Of a DNA stretch of 41,396 bases, positions 33,277-41,189 are shown in pieces. A program made the position numbers and the translations under genes. Position 1 is the first letter of the stretch; every line of letters starts with the position of its first letter. This stretch comes from Candidatus Poribacteria bacterium (GTDB lineage: Bacteria > Poribacteria > WGA-4E > JAJDTR01): the NCBI GenBank assembly GCA_028820655.1, contig JAPPIK010000019.1:1-41396 (forward strand), read 5' to 3'. The notes beneath the pieces are model-generated. The model saw nothing but the letters and a program-made list of their open reading frames with translations. It was not told the DNA's origin and made no database searches.

Positions 33277-34671
33277 GTGGGTAACAGACACCTTTTACTA
33301 GACACGCGCATCACGGAGAGGACGCAGAACGCGAAGCTGGCCGTCACGCCGGCGGAAAAGGATCCACGCAACCCTCTTTTTGGCGAGGACAAGCCGTGGG
33401 AGCAACGGTTCGACAATCTCTACCCGAATGTCATGTATGACCGGCAGGAAGCGCTGTACAAATGCTGGTACAGCCCCTTCATCTCCGATCTTCCCGCCAA
33501 GGGCATCGGTTTGGCGGAGCGGCAGAGGCGGGAGTATAACCCTCCGAAGGGCAGGGAGATGGGACTCTGCTACGCCACATCCGAGGACGGTGTTGTGTGG
33601 GACAAGCCGGAACTCGGGCTCGTCGAATTCGAGGGGAGCACGGAGAACAACCTCGTCATCCGCACCGTGCACGGCTCGGGCGTTCTGAAGGAGGATCGGG
33701 AGAACGATCCGGCGAAGCGCTACAAGATTCTCGCCTCGTGCGGGCGGAAGGGGTTAGGCGTCTCCTTCTCGCCGGACGGGGTCAGGTGGGAGCCGCCGAC
33801 GCTGTGTCCGACGATAAATCCCTATCGGGTCGACGGCACGCATTACAACGTCCTGTGGGTCGAGGAATTGGGCGAGTATGTCGGGTTCACGCGGATGCGC
33901 GACCCGTGTGGCGATGGACCCGACGAGGTGATGGAGCGCCACGGCGCTTGGCCGCCGCGGCAGGTGGGACGGACTACAAGCAAGGATTTTCTGAATTGGA
34001 CGCAAGCCACGGCGGTCATGCAGGGAGTGGACGAAAATCTGCAGATATACTCCATGCCCGTCTTCCGCCATGGGCACGTGTATCTCGGGCTGCCCGTCAT
34101 TCACAACCAACGGACGGATAGGGCGTGGACGGAGTTGGCGTGGAGCCACGACACGATTGACTGGCGTTTCGTTTGCCCGGGCTCGCCGCTCATACCGAAT
34201 AGCGACGAGGTGGGAAGCTACGACTGGGGATGCGCCTACTCGTCCGCCTACCCAATTATCCTCGGGGACGAGATTCGACTCTACTACGGCGCGAGCAACT
34301 GGACGCATTTCGGCTGGCGCGACGGATTTCTCTGCCTGGCGCGGCTGCGACCGGACGGGTTCGCGGGATACGAGCAGATCTCCGCCAAGATGCCCGCGGT
34401 GGTCACATGCAAGCCGATAGCAATCAAGGGAAGCGAGTTTCACCTGAGCGCCGATGTCTACGGCGTCGGCTCGGTGCAGGTGCGCCTGCTGAATAAAGCC
34501 GATGAAGGGGTGGTTGCCGAGAGTGAGCCGATAGAAGAGACGGTTACCGACGGCGTTGTCGCGTGGCTGGACGAGTTTTCACTCGGTTCGGTCAAAGACG
34601 AAAATCTACGAATTGAGTTCAGTATGAACGGCGCCAAATTGTATTCGTTCGGGTTTGATTTGAAACAGTGA
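33277..34671 (+). CDS. GH32/GH43-like beta-propeller protein 2
   Basis: 464 residues from a GTG start, with GGAG 10 nt upstream. Clear paralogue of the protein at 10684: NPLFGEDKPWEQRFDNLYPN and VMYDRQEALYKCWYSPF line up with its N-terminus, ATSEDGVVWDKPELGL and SPDGVRWEPP are blade motifs, and the C-terminal beta-rich domain ends MNGAKLYSFGFDLKQ. No signal peptide, so it is probably cytoplasmic or released by another route. It immediately follows the defence island but belongs with the metabolic genes by family. The catalytic triad cannot be assigned by eye, and glycan substrate is unknown. Confidence 0.75.
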   Translation: MGNRHLLLDTRITERTQNAKLAVTPAEKDPRNPLFGEDKPWEQRFDNLYPNVMYDRQEALYKCWYSPFISDLPAKGIGLAERQRREYNPPKGREMGLCYATSEDGVVWDKPELGLVEFEGSTENNLVIRTVHGSGVLKEDRENDPAKRYKILASCGRKGLGVSFSPDGVRWEPPTLCPTINPYRVDGTHYNVLWVEELGEYVGFTRMRDPCGDGPDEVMERHGAWPPRQVGRTTSKDFLNWTQATAVMQGVDENLQIYSMPVFRHGHVYLGLPVIHNQRTDRAWTELAWSHDTIDWRFVCPGSPLIPNSDEVGSYDWGCAYSSAYPIILGDEIRLYYGASNWTHFGWRDGFLCLARLRPDGFAGYEQISAKMPAVVTCKPIAIKGSEFHLSADVYGVGSVQVRLLNKADEGVVAESEPIEETVTDGVVAWLDEFSLGSVKDENLRIEFSMNGAKLYSFGFDLKQ

Positions 34672-34773
34672 GGTAGGTTGCAGGGTTGAAGTTTATATTG
34701 TGGTAGGATGTGCGCCTTTGAACGCCCCAATGCCTTGTAGAGTCAATCAATAACGCCTGAAGCGTAATCCGGA

Positions 34774-34800
34774 TTCTTACGCATTACGCATTACGCATTG
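34774..34800. repeat. TTACGCA short tandem run
   Basis: TTACGCATTACGCATTACGC, three units of TTACGCA. The same words appear upstream of both sialidase-like genes (AATGCGTAATACGTA). Confidence 0.5.
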
Positions 34801-34926
34801 CTTCACACCCTTGTCCCTTTCTATAAATCGTGGCAACGTTCGTAAGTCCCATTTTGAAAATGAAGAATTGCCATGTCGCCCCTACATCTCAGGATCAGAC
34901 GAAATGACCGTAACGGAGACTCTCAG

Positions 34927-35790
34927 ATGCGAAACCATACCTTTTGCATAGTTGCCATGCTTGGCATGGCGTTTCACCTTATCCTATCATTCTCAGCGGC
35001 GCACGCTCAGGCGGTCCCCGATCCCGTGCTCTATTTTGACCCCGTCGAAACCGAGCAGCGGGAGAATGATAAATTTTGGAGAAATGCGGGCACCGCCGGA
35101 GGTCAGTTGCAGAAAACCGGCGCGCCGCGATTGGAAGAGGGCGCCATTGAGATCAAAGGCATCGGGTTTAAACAGGAAACCAAGTGGTATACCACCAGAG
35201 CATCCGGATCGACGTTCAGCAATGACGGGCCGGGAGATGTGCCTGTCGTCAACCTTGAAGACTTCACAATGGGACTGCTTTTGAGGATAAACGGCGGATT
35301 GATCGCGCAAGAACACCATCTTGTCGGGCTGCAGGCGACTCCAAGAGAATCGGTTCAAAACGTGCGAATCTGGCTGGACGAAAACGGCGGCGGGTTCGGA
35401 AACATTAGCATTGCCCAAGGCGCCATCGGGGCGCGCGCCGACCTGCGCGTCGGCCAAACGCTGATGTCGTTCGACCAAGGCAAGTGGCACTGGACGCATC
35501 TCGTATTTAAAAGTGGAAAAACCTTAACCGGTTACATCAACGGCGAGCAGGTCTCTGAGAGTCGGATAGATGTAAAGTGGAACAAAAAACATGACATGAA
35601 CCTGCACGCCATCTTCGCCCACAGCCGGCCCGAAGCGGTGCGCACGTGCAATTGCTCGATATCCATCTACCGCGTGTACGACCGTGCGTTAAGCGCCGCG
35701 GAAATTGGGAAAAATGTGCGACGTTCGTTTGCGGTAGATCCGGCGGGAAAACTGGCAACCACCTGGGGCAAGTTGAAGCGTGGGTCTTAG
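34927..35790 (+). CDS. secreted LamG / concanavalin-A-like protein 2
   Basis: 287 residues from the ATG at 34927 (GGAG about 8 nt upstream); a longer frame begins 18 codons earlier, but this start opens directly into a signal peptide with hydrophobic MLGMAFHLILSF and a cut after AHA or AQA. The mature part mirrors the protein at 16619: VLYFDPVETEQREND, TMGLLLRINGG, WTHLVFKSGKTLTGYINGE and YRVYDRALSAAEI. The C-terminus KLATTWGKLKRG matches KLATAWGQVK of the other. Exported glycan-binding or adhesive role proposed. It follows the propeller gene at 33277, as the other LamG gene follows the Gfo/Idh genes. Confidence 0.8.
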   Translation: MRNHTFCIVAMLGMAFHLILSFSAAHAQAVPDPVLYFDPVETEQRENDKFWRNAGTAGGQLQKTGAPRLEEGAIEIKGIGFKQETKWYTTRASGSTFSNDGPGDVPVVNLEDFTMGLLLRINGGLIAQEHHLVGLQATPRESVQNVRIWLDENGGGFGNISIAQGAIGARADLRVGQTLMSFDQGKWHWTHLVFKSGKTLTGYINGEQVSESRIDVKWNKKHDMNLHAIFAHSRPEAVRTCNCSISIYRVYDRALSAAEIGKNVRRSFAVDPAGKLATTWGKLKRGS

Positions 35791-35880
35791 TTTCTATATG
35801 CGCATCCTTACACCATTTCCTTATAGTTGCAGTGCATTAAAACTGCGAATCAAGTCTTACCCCAATGCAAGTCAAGGGCA

Positions 35881-35924
35881 CTTCTATGGGATTTTTATCG
35901 CGTTCGTTATTCACTTGTTTGATT
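35881..35924 (-). repeat. family A repeat, reverse
   Basis: Cap and one unit: TTTTTATCGCGTTCGTTATT and CACTTGTTTGATTAC. Confidence 0.7.
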
Positions 35925-36226
35925 ACCGTAAACGAATTTCGGTGTACACGGCAACCTCCGCCATACCGCGTGAGATGAATTCTACATCTCCATTCTTGAT
36001 GACGGGAGATACATTAGACATCTTTCCGAAATAACTCTTTGCAGGTACGGTAACCTTGCTGATTAGAATAACGCAAGTTGCTACCCATTCCCGTAGATTG
36101 GGCTTCTGGCCCGACACTCTTATAGAATGCATCGCAAACCGGGGCGGCGTACATTAAATCGACGAATTCTGCTCGCAGTGGATTGGCAAATCCACTGCAC
36201 ACATACGGATACGGCTTGCATCTGCC
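35923..36226 (-). pseudogene. decayed gene, frameshifted
   Basis: On the minus strand one frame gives GFANPLRAEFVDLMYAAPVC followed by RYSNQQGYRTCKELFRK, then stops at 36014; a second frame, ending at 35923, continues SNVSPVIKNGDVEFISRGMA and EVAVYTEIRL. Together they read like one protein broken by a frameshift near 36020. No start is found; a stop lies upstream at about 36227. Family not recognised. Confidence 0.45.
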
Positions 36227-36382
36227 TAGCCAAACAGAGTAGGACTACAGTTTAACTTATCTTCCGCATTAACACTTATCATCCGCACTATTGAACACCC
36301 AAAAGTTTAATTTCTCAGGTGACGGCATCCCGCATCATGATTGACAGAATGGAGAGCCTATTCGAAAAGTACATTTGTAGGG

Positions 36383-36451
36383 CAATCAAGCGAGTGGATA
36401 GCGAGTGATCAAGGGAGTGGCTAGCGACCGCGCTAGAAATCCAATAGAGAT
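36383..36451 (+). repeat. family A repeat, two units
   Basis: AATCAAGCGAGTGGATAGCG, then GATCAAGGGAGTGGCTAGCG, then GCGCTAGAAATCC and an extension. Confidence 0.8.
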
Positions 36452-36557
36452 CTTCTCCAGATCGCGATTCCCCGCTCCATCCGTAGGAGCGATCTCCAGG
36501 TCGCGATTCCCTGCGTCGTCCGTAGGAGCGATCTCCAGGTCGCGATTCCCCGCCCCA
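36446..36557 (+). repeat. three family B copies in tandem
   Basis: One truncated and two full copies of GTAGGAGCGATCTCCAGGTC plus GCGATTCCC, spaced about 50 bp apart and ending in a degenerate family C stem. Confidence 0.75.
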
Positions 36558-36561
36558 GCGG

Positions 36562-36623
36562 AGATCAAGCGACTGGATAAGGAGCGATCAAGGAAGTGAA
36601 TAACGACCGCGATAGAGATCCCC
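36562..36623 (+). repeat. family A repeat, two units
   Basis: GATCAAGCGACTGGATAAGG, then GATCAAGGAAGTGAATAACG, then GCGATAGAGATCCC. Confidence 0.8.
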
Positions 36624-36655
36624 AATGTCGATAGAAAACGGACATCTCAATTCCC

Positions 36656-36672
36656 GCACTCCAGCGGAGTGC
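36656..36672. repeat. family C palindrome
   Basis: GCACTCC-AGC-GGAGTGC, followed by AATGTGAATAGAAATG. Confidence 0.7.
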
Positions 36673-36754
36673 AATGTGAATAGAAATGCCATGCACACAA
36701 TTCTCTCTTCTCCCTAAAAGAGCGGTCTCCAAATCGCGATTCCCTACTATAGGA

Positions 36755-36791
36755 GATCAAGCGAGTGAATAGCGAGTGCGATAGAAATCCC
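36755..36791 (+). repeat. family A repeat, single unit plus cap
   Basis: GATCAAGCGAGTGAATAGCG unit, then TGCGATAGAAATCCCC. Confidence 0.8.
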
Positions 36792-36955
36792 CTTGCCCCG
36801 CTGTCTTTGCGCGGAGACGAGACTCATTATTCTGATCCACGTAGTCAATACCTGCAATTTTATAGAAAATGTATAAGAAACGCAGGCGTCAAGGGGTCAC
36901 AGTCACTGAGCGGAAAGAAAAAACGCATTAAACCGATCGAGGAGGTCCGATATAC

Positions 36956-37645
36956 GTGATTGGTGTAGACGAAGCCAAGATCCGATTGGCCGAAGAGGGT
37001 TACTGTGTGTTGGAGGCGCTATTGGATCCGGCGGACGCGGATCGACTCGGCGAATTGTCGCGCCCCTTTATGAAGTCACCCGAGCCGAATTTCTTTCATC
37101 TGGGAGGCGCGCTCAACGACGTGCCCGAACTCGCTCAACTGTGCATTCATCCGACAATTCTTGAGATCGCGGAACATGAACTCGGCGACGGGTTTATACT
37201 GGCAAATAACGTAGATGTCACGCGCACCGAACCCGGAGCGCCGGCGCAGCCTCTGCACGCAGACGTTCCGTTGTCTTGGATGCCTCAGCCGTGGCCCGCG
37301 TTTCCCACCGCGTTGCAGGTGTTTTGGATGCTCACCGATTACACTCCGGACAACGGAGCAACCGTGGTCGTGCCTTTCAGTCACCACGCACGGCGGCCCC
37401 CGACGCGATCCAGCTATCCGGGTGAGGTTCCGGTACTCGGCTGCAAGGGATCCGTATTCCTCATGCGCCCCGGCGTCTGGCACGGGCGCGGGCAGAATAC
37501 CGGCCGGGACCGACATCGGGGCACAGTCAACATCTTCTACCTGCCGCGGTACATACACCGCCCAAAAGACACGTGGCCATTGGTGAAGCATAACGTCTAC
37601 GAGCAACTGCCGGAGCGCCTTAGGCAAATGACCGTTTCCGCCTGA
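36956..37645 (+). CDS. PhyH family oxygenase 7 (short form, GTG start)
   Basis: 229 residues, the shortest of the set. GTG start at 36956 with GAGGAGGT 9 nt upstream, one of the best ribosome sites in the window. Ligands: PLHADVPLSW gives H101 and D103; distal H176 in GVWHGRGQNTGRDRHRGT with R188 as the probable 2-oxoglutarate anchor; core turn TPDNGATVVVPFSHH (130-144). Typical opening AKIRLAEEGYCVLEALL. Sits 206 bp upstream of the third propeller gene on the same strand, with a family B repeat between. Substrate unknown. Confidence 0.88.
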   Translation: MIGVDEAKIRLAEEGYCVLEALLDPADADRLGELSRPFMKSPEPNFFHLGGALNDVPELAQLCIHPTILEIAEHELGDGFILANNVDVTRTEPGAPAQPLHADVPLSWMPQPWPAFPTALQVFWMLTDYTPDNGATVVVPFSHHARRPPTRSSYPGEVPVLGCKGSVFLMRPGVWHGRGQNTGRDRHRGTVNIFYLPRYIHRPKDTWPLVKHNVYEQLPERLRQMTVSA

Positions 37646-37701
37646 TGTGGACATACCCGGAGCATTCGCGCACAGACAGGTCTGTCTTATTTGACGTCCT
37701 T

Positions 37702-37728
37702 GTAGGAGCGACCTCCCGGTCGCGGTTT
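37702..37728 (+). repeat. family B repeat, GACCTCCCGGTC variant
   Basis: GTAGGAGCGACCTCCCGGTC, then GCGG. Same paired variant as at 12330. Confidence 0.65.
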
Positions 37729-37851
37729 CCCTTGGTGAGCAGCACTCGCTCCCAAAGGAGACACGCAATGAATCGCGCCACTGCAAACGGAACAACCTGA
37801 GCCCTGTCTGCAGAAACTTTAGCTGCAATCATACACGAGGAGTTATATTTA

Positions 37852-39384
37852 ATGCCAACTAACGAGACTATGCTGCTGCTTGACGAGGCGCTGATTGACG
37901 CCGAGAGCGGCATCCAACGAGAGGTTCATCCCGGTGTGAAGAGCGGTGTCGTCATGGAGCCCGACAGGGACAAACCGTGGGAGTATTGCGGTCCCGGAAT
38001 GAGCAAACGCATTCACCTGTACGGCACGACACTATACGACGACCTCATGGGGAAATACCGGATGTGGTATTTCGCAAGAATGGGTCCCCACTGGCGCGAG
38101 GAAGCGGGCAACTATCAGATCCCGGGCTTGTTTGTGCCGCGTACCGACGAGAAGCCCTACAATTGCAACGGCGTGACTCGGGACAAATACGGACGAACCT
38201 TTGTGGACAACGACCGGGGTGATTTGACCTGTTATGCGGAGAGCGATGACGGTATCAATTGGGTCAAACCGAATCTCGGCATCTTTACCTTTGACGGCAG
38301 CCCCGACAACAACATCATTTGGGATCTCCACGGCGCGTCGGTGTTTATCGACCGCGAGGAGGAGGATCCGAACAAGCGATACAAAGCTATCGGGTTTTGC
38401 CGCCGCTACCGCAATATCTTCCTCATCACGTCACCCGACGGCATCCACTGGGACGACAAGGACAACGTCGAGCCTGTCTCGGATCGAGGGAACGAGGGTA
38501 CGTTCAACGTGATTTGGGATACCCACAGCCAACTATTCCGGGCGTATTCGGTTATGCGGTTTGACGACGTGGACAAGCGCCGCGTCATCTGCTACACCGA
38601 AAGCCCGTCGCTTGAAGGACCATGGAAGGACTCGGTGCCCATGCTGGAGCCGACGAATTGGGACGACGAGGTCGGACGCCGAAAATACGGCGCACTGCGC
38701 GCCGAATTTCACAATCTGTCCGGTTTTCGGTACCATAACCTGTATCTAGGCTTGGTGGGCGCCCTGTATGTGACGGCGGAGCAGATTTCCGGACAGAAGA
38801 ATCAGGTACCGTGCGACGGGCCGATCGATTCGCAAATCGTGTACAGCCGCGACGGGATAACTTGGGTGCACGCCGACCGGGAGCGGACAGCCGTCATTCC
38901 TCGCGGAGAGGGTGACGCCTTCGATCGAGGTATGATAATCGGTACCGCCAAGGAACCGGTAATCGAAGGAGACGAGGTGCACTGGTACTACACCGGCTGC
39001 GAGCACACGCACGGCGAGACCGATATGGAAAAGCGGGTGAAGCGGTTGGCGCGCGCCACGTGGAAACGGCACCGGTTCGTCGCGCTGAGCGCTCAGGACG
39101 ACGGTATGGTCACCACGAAAACAGTGGCGCTGCCCGAGGATGCGGCTGGTCTGGAAGTGAACGCGGACGCCGAAGGCGGGCGGGTACGCGTCGAACTATG
39201 CGGGGCGGACGGACGAGTTTTGGACGGTTTTTCTCGAGAGGAGTGTCTCCCATTGACTACCGACGACCTGCGGTGGCAGGTTGGATGGAGAGACGCCGAT
39301 ATTTCAAATATCCACGGAGACGTGAAACTCCGGTTCCTATTAAATCGGAGCAAACTGTACAGTTTCACATTTCGGCAGCAATAA
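37852..39384 (+). CDS. GH32/GH43-like beta-propeller protein 3
   Basis: 510 residues, with GAGGAG about 9 nt upstream of the ATG. Shares the plan of the proteins at 10684 and 33277: acidic blade turns, ESDDGINWVKPNLGIFTFDG, TSPDGIHWDDKDN and YSRDGITWVH, and the C-terminal beta-rich domain ending RFLLNRSKLYSFTFRQQ. It is about 45 residues longer than the others and more divergent, with inserted loops around GNYQIPGLFVPRTDEK. No signal peptide. Probable role in processing a sugar or glycan; not assignable to a characterised enzyme by eye. It is the last gene before the 2-kb repeat region. Confidence 0.75.
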   Translation: MPTNETMLLLDEALIDAESGIQREVHPGVKSGVVMEPDRDKPWEYCGPGMSKRIHLYGTTLYDDLMGKYRMWYFARMGPHWREEAGNYQIPGLFVPRTDEKPYNCNGVTRDKYGRTFVDNDRGDLTCYAESDDGINWVKPNLGIFTFDGSPDNNIIWDLHGASVFIDREEEDPNKRYKAIGFCRRYRNIFLITSPDGIHWDDKDNVEPVSDRGNEGTFNVIWDTHSQLFRAYSVMRFDDVDKRRVICYTESPSLEGPWKDSVPMLEPTNWDDEVGRRKYGALRAEFHNLSGFRYHNLYLGLVGALYVTAEQISGQKNQVPCDGPIDSQIVYSRDGITWVHADRERTAVIPRGEGDAFDRGMIIGTAKEPVIEGDEVHWYYTGCEHTHGETDMEKRVKRLARATWKRHRFVALSAQDDGMVTTKTVALPEDAAGLEVNADAEGGRVRVELCGADGRVLDGFSREECLPLTTDDLRWQVGWRDADISNIHGDVKLRFLLNRSKLYSFTFRQQ

Positions 39385-39724
39385 TACCTTACCAAGCCAC
39401 CCGTCATCTGTCCGAGAAAACGCGAGAATCTATAATTCGGTGATTCCGCTTGACGTCAATTGTTTGCTTAATTACGATAGTTATGTAGATGTGCGGTCAA
39501 TCACATACAAACGACGTAGAGTTGATCGGGTTCATTTTCAAGCGCTAATACATTGGTGCGTGTCACAAGATGCCGCCGCGCCTGCAATTCTACTTCTAGG
39601 AATTCGAAAGACGACACCACCTACGCGTGCCCGATACCGCCGCGCCGCTGGAACTTATACCATTTCGCTTGATAAAAGTGCAGTGGATGCCTTAACCATA
39701 TCGTTTCCCTATTCCGTAGTCGGG

Positions 39725-40013
39725 AATCAAGTGACCGAATAGGATCAAACGAGTGAATAACGAGTGATCAAGGGAATGGATAATGACTGATCAAGCGAGT
39801 GGATAGCGAGCGCGATAGAGATCCAGCAAGCGAGTGGATAGCGAGCGCGGTAGGAATCCAGCAAGCGAGTGGATAGCGAGCGCGGTAGGAATCCAGCAAG
39901 CGAGTGAATAGCGAGCGCGGTAGGAATCCAGCAAGCGAGTGAATAGCGAGTGATCAAGGGAATGAATAATGACCGCGATAGAACTCCCATAGAACTCCCA
40001 TAGAAACCTTCTC
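39725..40013 (+). repeat. large family A array with a 35-bp tandem section
   Basis: Parsed by eye: a short leader, three 23-nt units beginning GATCAAACGAG, GATCAAGGGAA and GATCAAGCGAG, a 13-nt cap, then three 35-bp units (21-nt GCAAGCGAGTG-type unit plus GCGGTAGGAATCCA), then a 21-nt unit, a 23-nt unit, a cap and repeated CATAGAACTCC words. No spacers between units. Confidence 0.85.
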
Positions 40014-40041
40014 TAAATCGCGATTCCCTACGTAGTCTGTA

Positions 40042-40079
40042 GGATCAAGCGACTGGATAAGGAGCGCGATAGAAATCCC
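40042..40079 (+). repeat. family A repeat
   Basis: GATCAAGCGACTGGATAAGG unit plus GCGATAGAAATCCC cap. Confidence 0.75.
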
Positions 40080-40080
40080 T

Positions 40081-40375
40081 GGATCTCCAGGTCGCGATTC
40101 CCCGCTCCAGCGGAGCGGCATGTTGATAGAAATGCGATGCACACAATTCTTTCTTCTCCCTGTAGGAGCGATTTCCAAATCGCGATTCCCCTCTGTAGGA
40201 GCGCTCTCCAGGTCGCGATTCCCCGTCCAGCGGAGCGGCATGTCAATAGAAATGCGATGCACACAATTCTTTCTTCTCCCTGTAGGAGCGATTTCCAAAT
40301 CGCGATTCCCCTCTGTAGGAGCGCTCTCCAGGTCGCGATTCCCCGCTCCAGCGGAGCGGCATGTCAATAGAAAGG
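40081..40375 (+). repeat. 120-bp tandem repeat made of family B and C elements
   Basis: Two copies with period 120 (for example AATGCGATGC at 40131 and 40251). Each has two family B copies (one GATTTCCAAATC variant, one GCTCTCCAGGTC variant) and one family C palindrome (CGCTCC-AGC-GGAGCG) followed by GCATGTCAATAGAAATG. Confidence 0.8.
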
Positions 40376-40402
40376 AGAGGCCTCAATTCTCGCACTCCAG
40401 TG

Positions 40403-40439
40403 GATCAAGCGAGTGGATAGCGAGCGCGGTAGGAATCCA
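40403..40439 (+). repeat. family A repeat
   Basis: GATCAAGCGAGTGGATAGCG unit plus GCGGTAGGAATCC cap. Confidence 0.75.
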
Positions 40440-40616
40440 ATAGAAATCTCCTTACCCCGCTGAATTTGCGCAGAAGCCGGCTACTTATTCTGATTCACGC
40501 GATTAATGCACAAGGATTTGGTTCTTCAGAGTCAAACGTGGGAACGGGATTCACTGCAAAACGGCGTGTGTGCCCATTCGGTGCAAATTGATTGCTGTAT
40601 CTCCCGAATTTTATAG

Positions 40617-40645
40617 TTGCAAACTATACACATGTATAGTATAAT
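40617..40645 (+). promoter_or_regulatory. promoter with an operator-like palindrome as its spacer
   Basis: TTGCAA (-35), 17 nt, TATAAT (-10). The spacer is the inverted repeat ACTATACA-CA-TGTATAGT (40623-40640), which overlaps the first base of the -10. A repressor bound here would block polymerase directly. Confidence 0.55.
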
Positions 40646-40651
40646 AGGGCC

Positions 40652-40820
40652 TGGTAGCGTGTGTTGCAGCCCCGCTGCGGTTGGCAATATGTTGCCGCGA
40701 CGATAATCCAAGGTAGGTCGAATGCGCTCTGTTCGCCGGCGCATCCTCCGCACCTGCGCTGATAAAGTGTTCCGCCGCTGTAGAAGTCGTAACACCTTCA
40801 AACCGCTGCACTGAGAACAA
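40652..40820 (+). ncRNA. candidate small structured RNA downstream of the palindromic promoter
   Basis: If transcription starts at about 40652, the RNA would carry three hairpins in its first 95 nt: GCAGC-CCC-GCTGC (40666-40678), GGCAA-TATG-TTGCC (40683-40696) and ATGCGC/GCGCAT (40722-40744). No convincing protein frame follows. The 3' end is not defined. Confidence 0.3.
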
Positions 40821-41189
40821 ATAAGATCACTTTTGCGCGCTGTTTATTGACATAATAAAAGGAAAAACCCGCGGTGTAAAATGTCGAATCTGTTTTTAAG
40901 TCGTACGTTATCTCGAGATGTTCTTGTGCCTGTTCGGCGCCGGTTTAATTTGCAATTGGGCAAATCTAGTCGGCGTCCGGTCACTGAGCCTGCCGTGGTT
41001 TTGAGGGTTGGCTTCAACACCGGGGGAGGGGTTGAACCTGTATTCGCAATATATCGCAGGATTTCGCCCACCCCAATCACGGGCAGAAATCATACGCGAA
41101 GCCAAGCTACGCGCCGCTTCGACGCCCTTTTCGAGTCGAAACGCTTTGACTGCGACGATATTTGTAGGGTGGGCACCGCCCACCAGAAG

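Larger units (their letters stand above)
35791..36955. other. 1.2-kb repeat-filled intergenic region with a decayed gene
   Basis: Family A repeats at 35881-35924, 36383-36451, 36562-36623 and 36755-36791; family B copies within 36446-36557 and at 36715-36742; a family C palindrome at 36656-36672; and a remnant gene at 35923-36226. No intact gene. Confidence 0.6.

Noticed and set aside
39725-40013. CRISPR-like regular repeat array
   Set aside because: The 21-23-nt units abut each other or alternate with a fixed 13-14-nt cap; there are no unique spacers and no cas genes in the window.
39745-40443. Long stop-free frames in the 40-kb repeat region (up to 137 codons)
   Set aside because: The repeats are free of stops in several frames, so length here is not evidence of coding; the peptides are the repeat translated.
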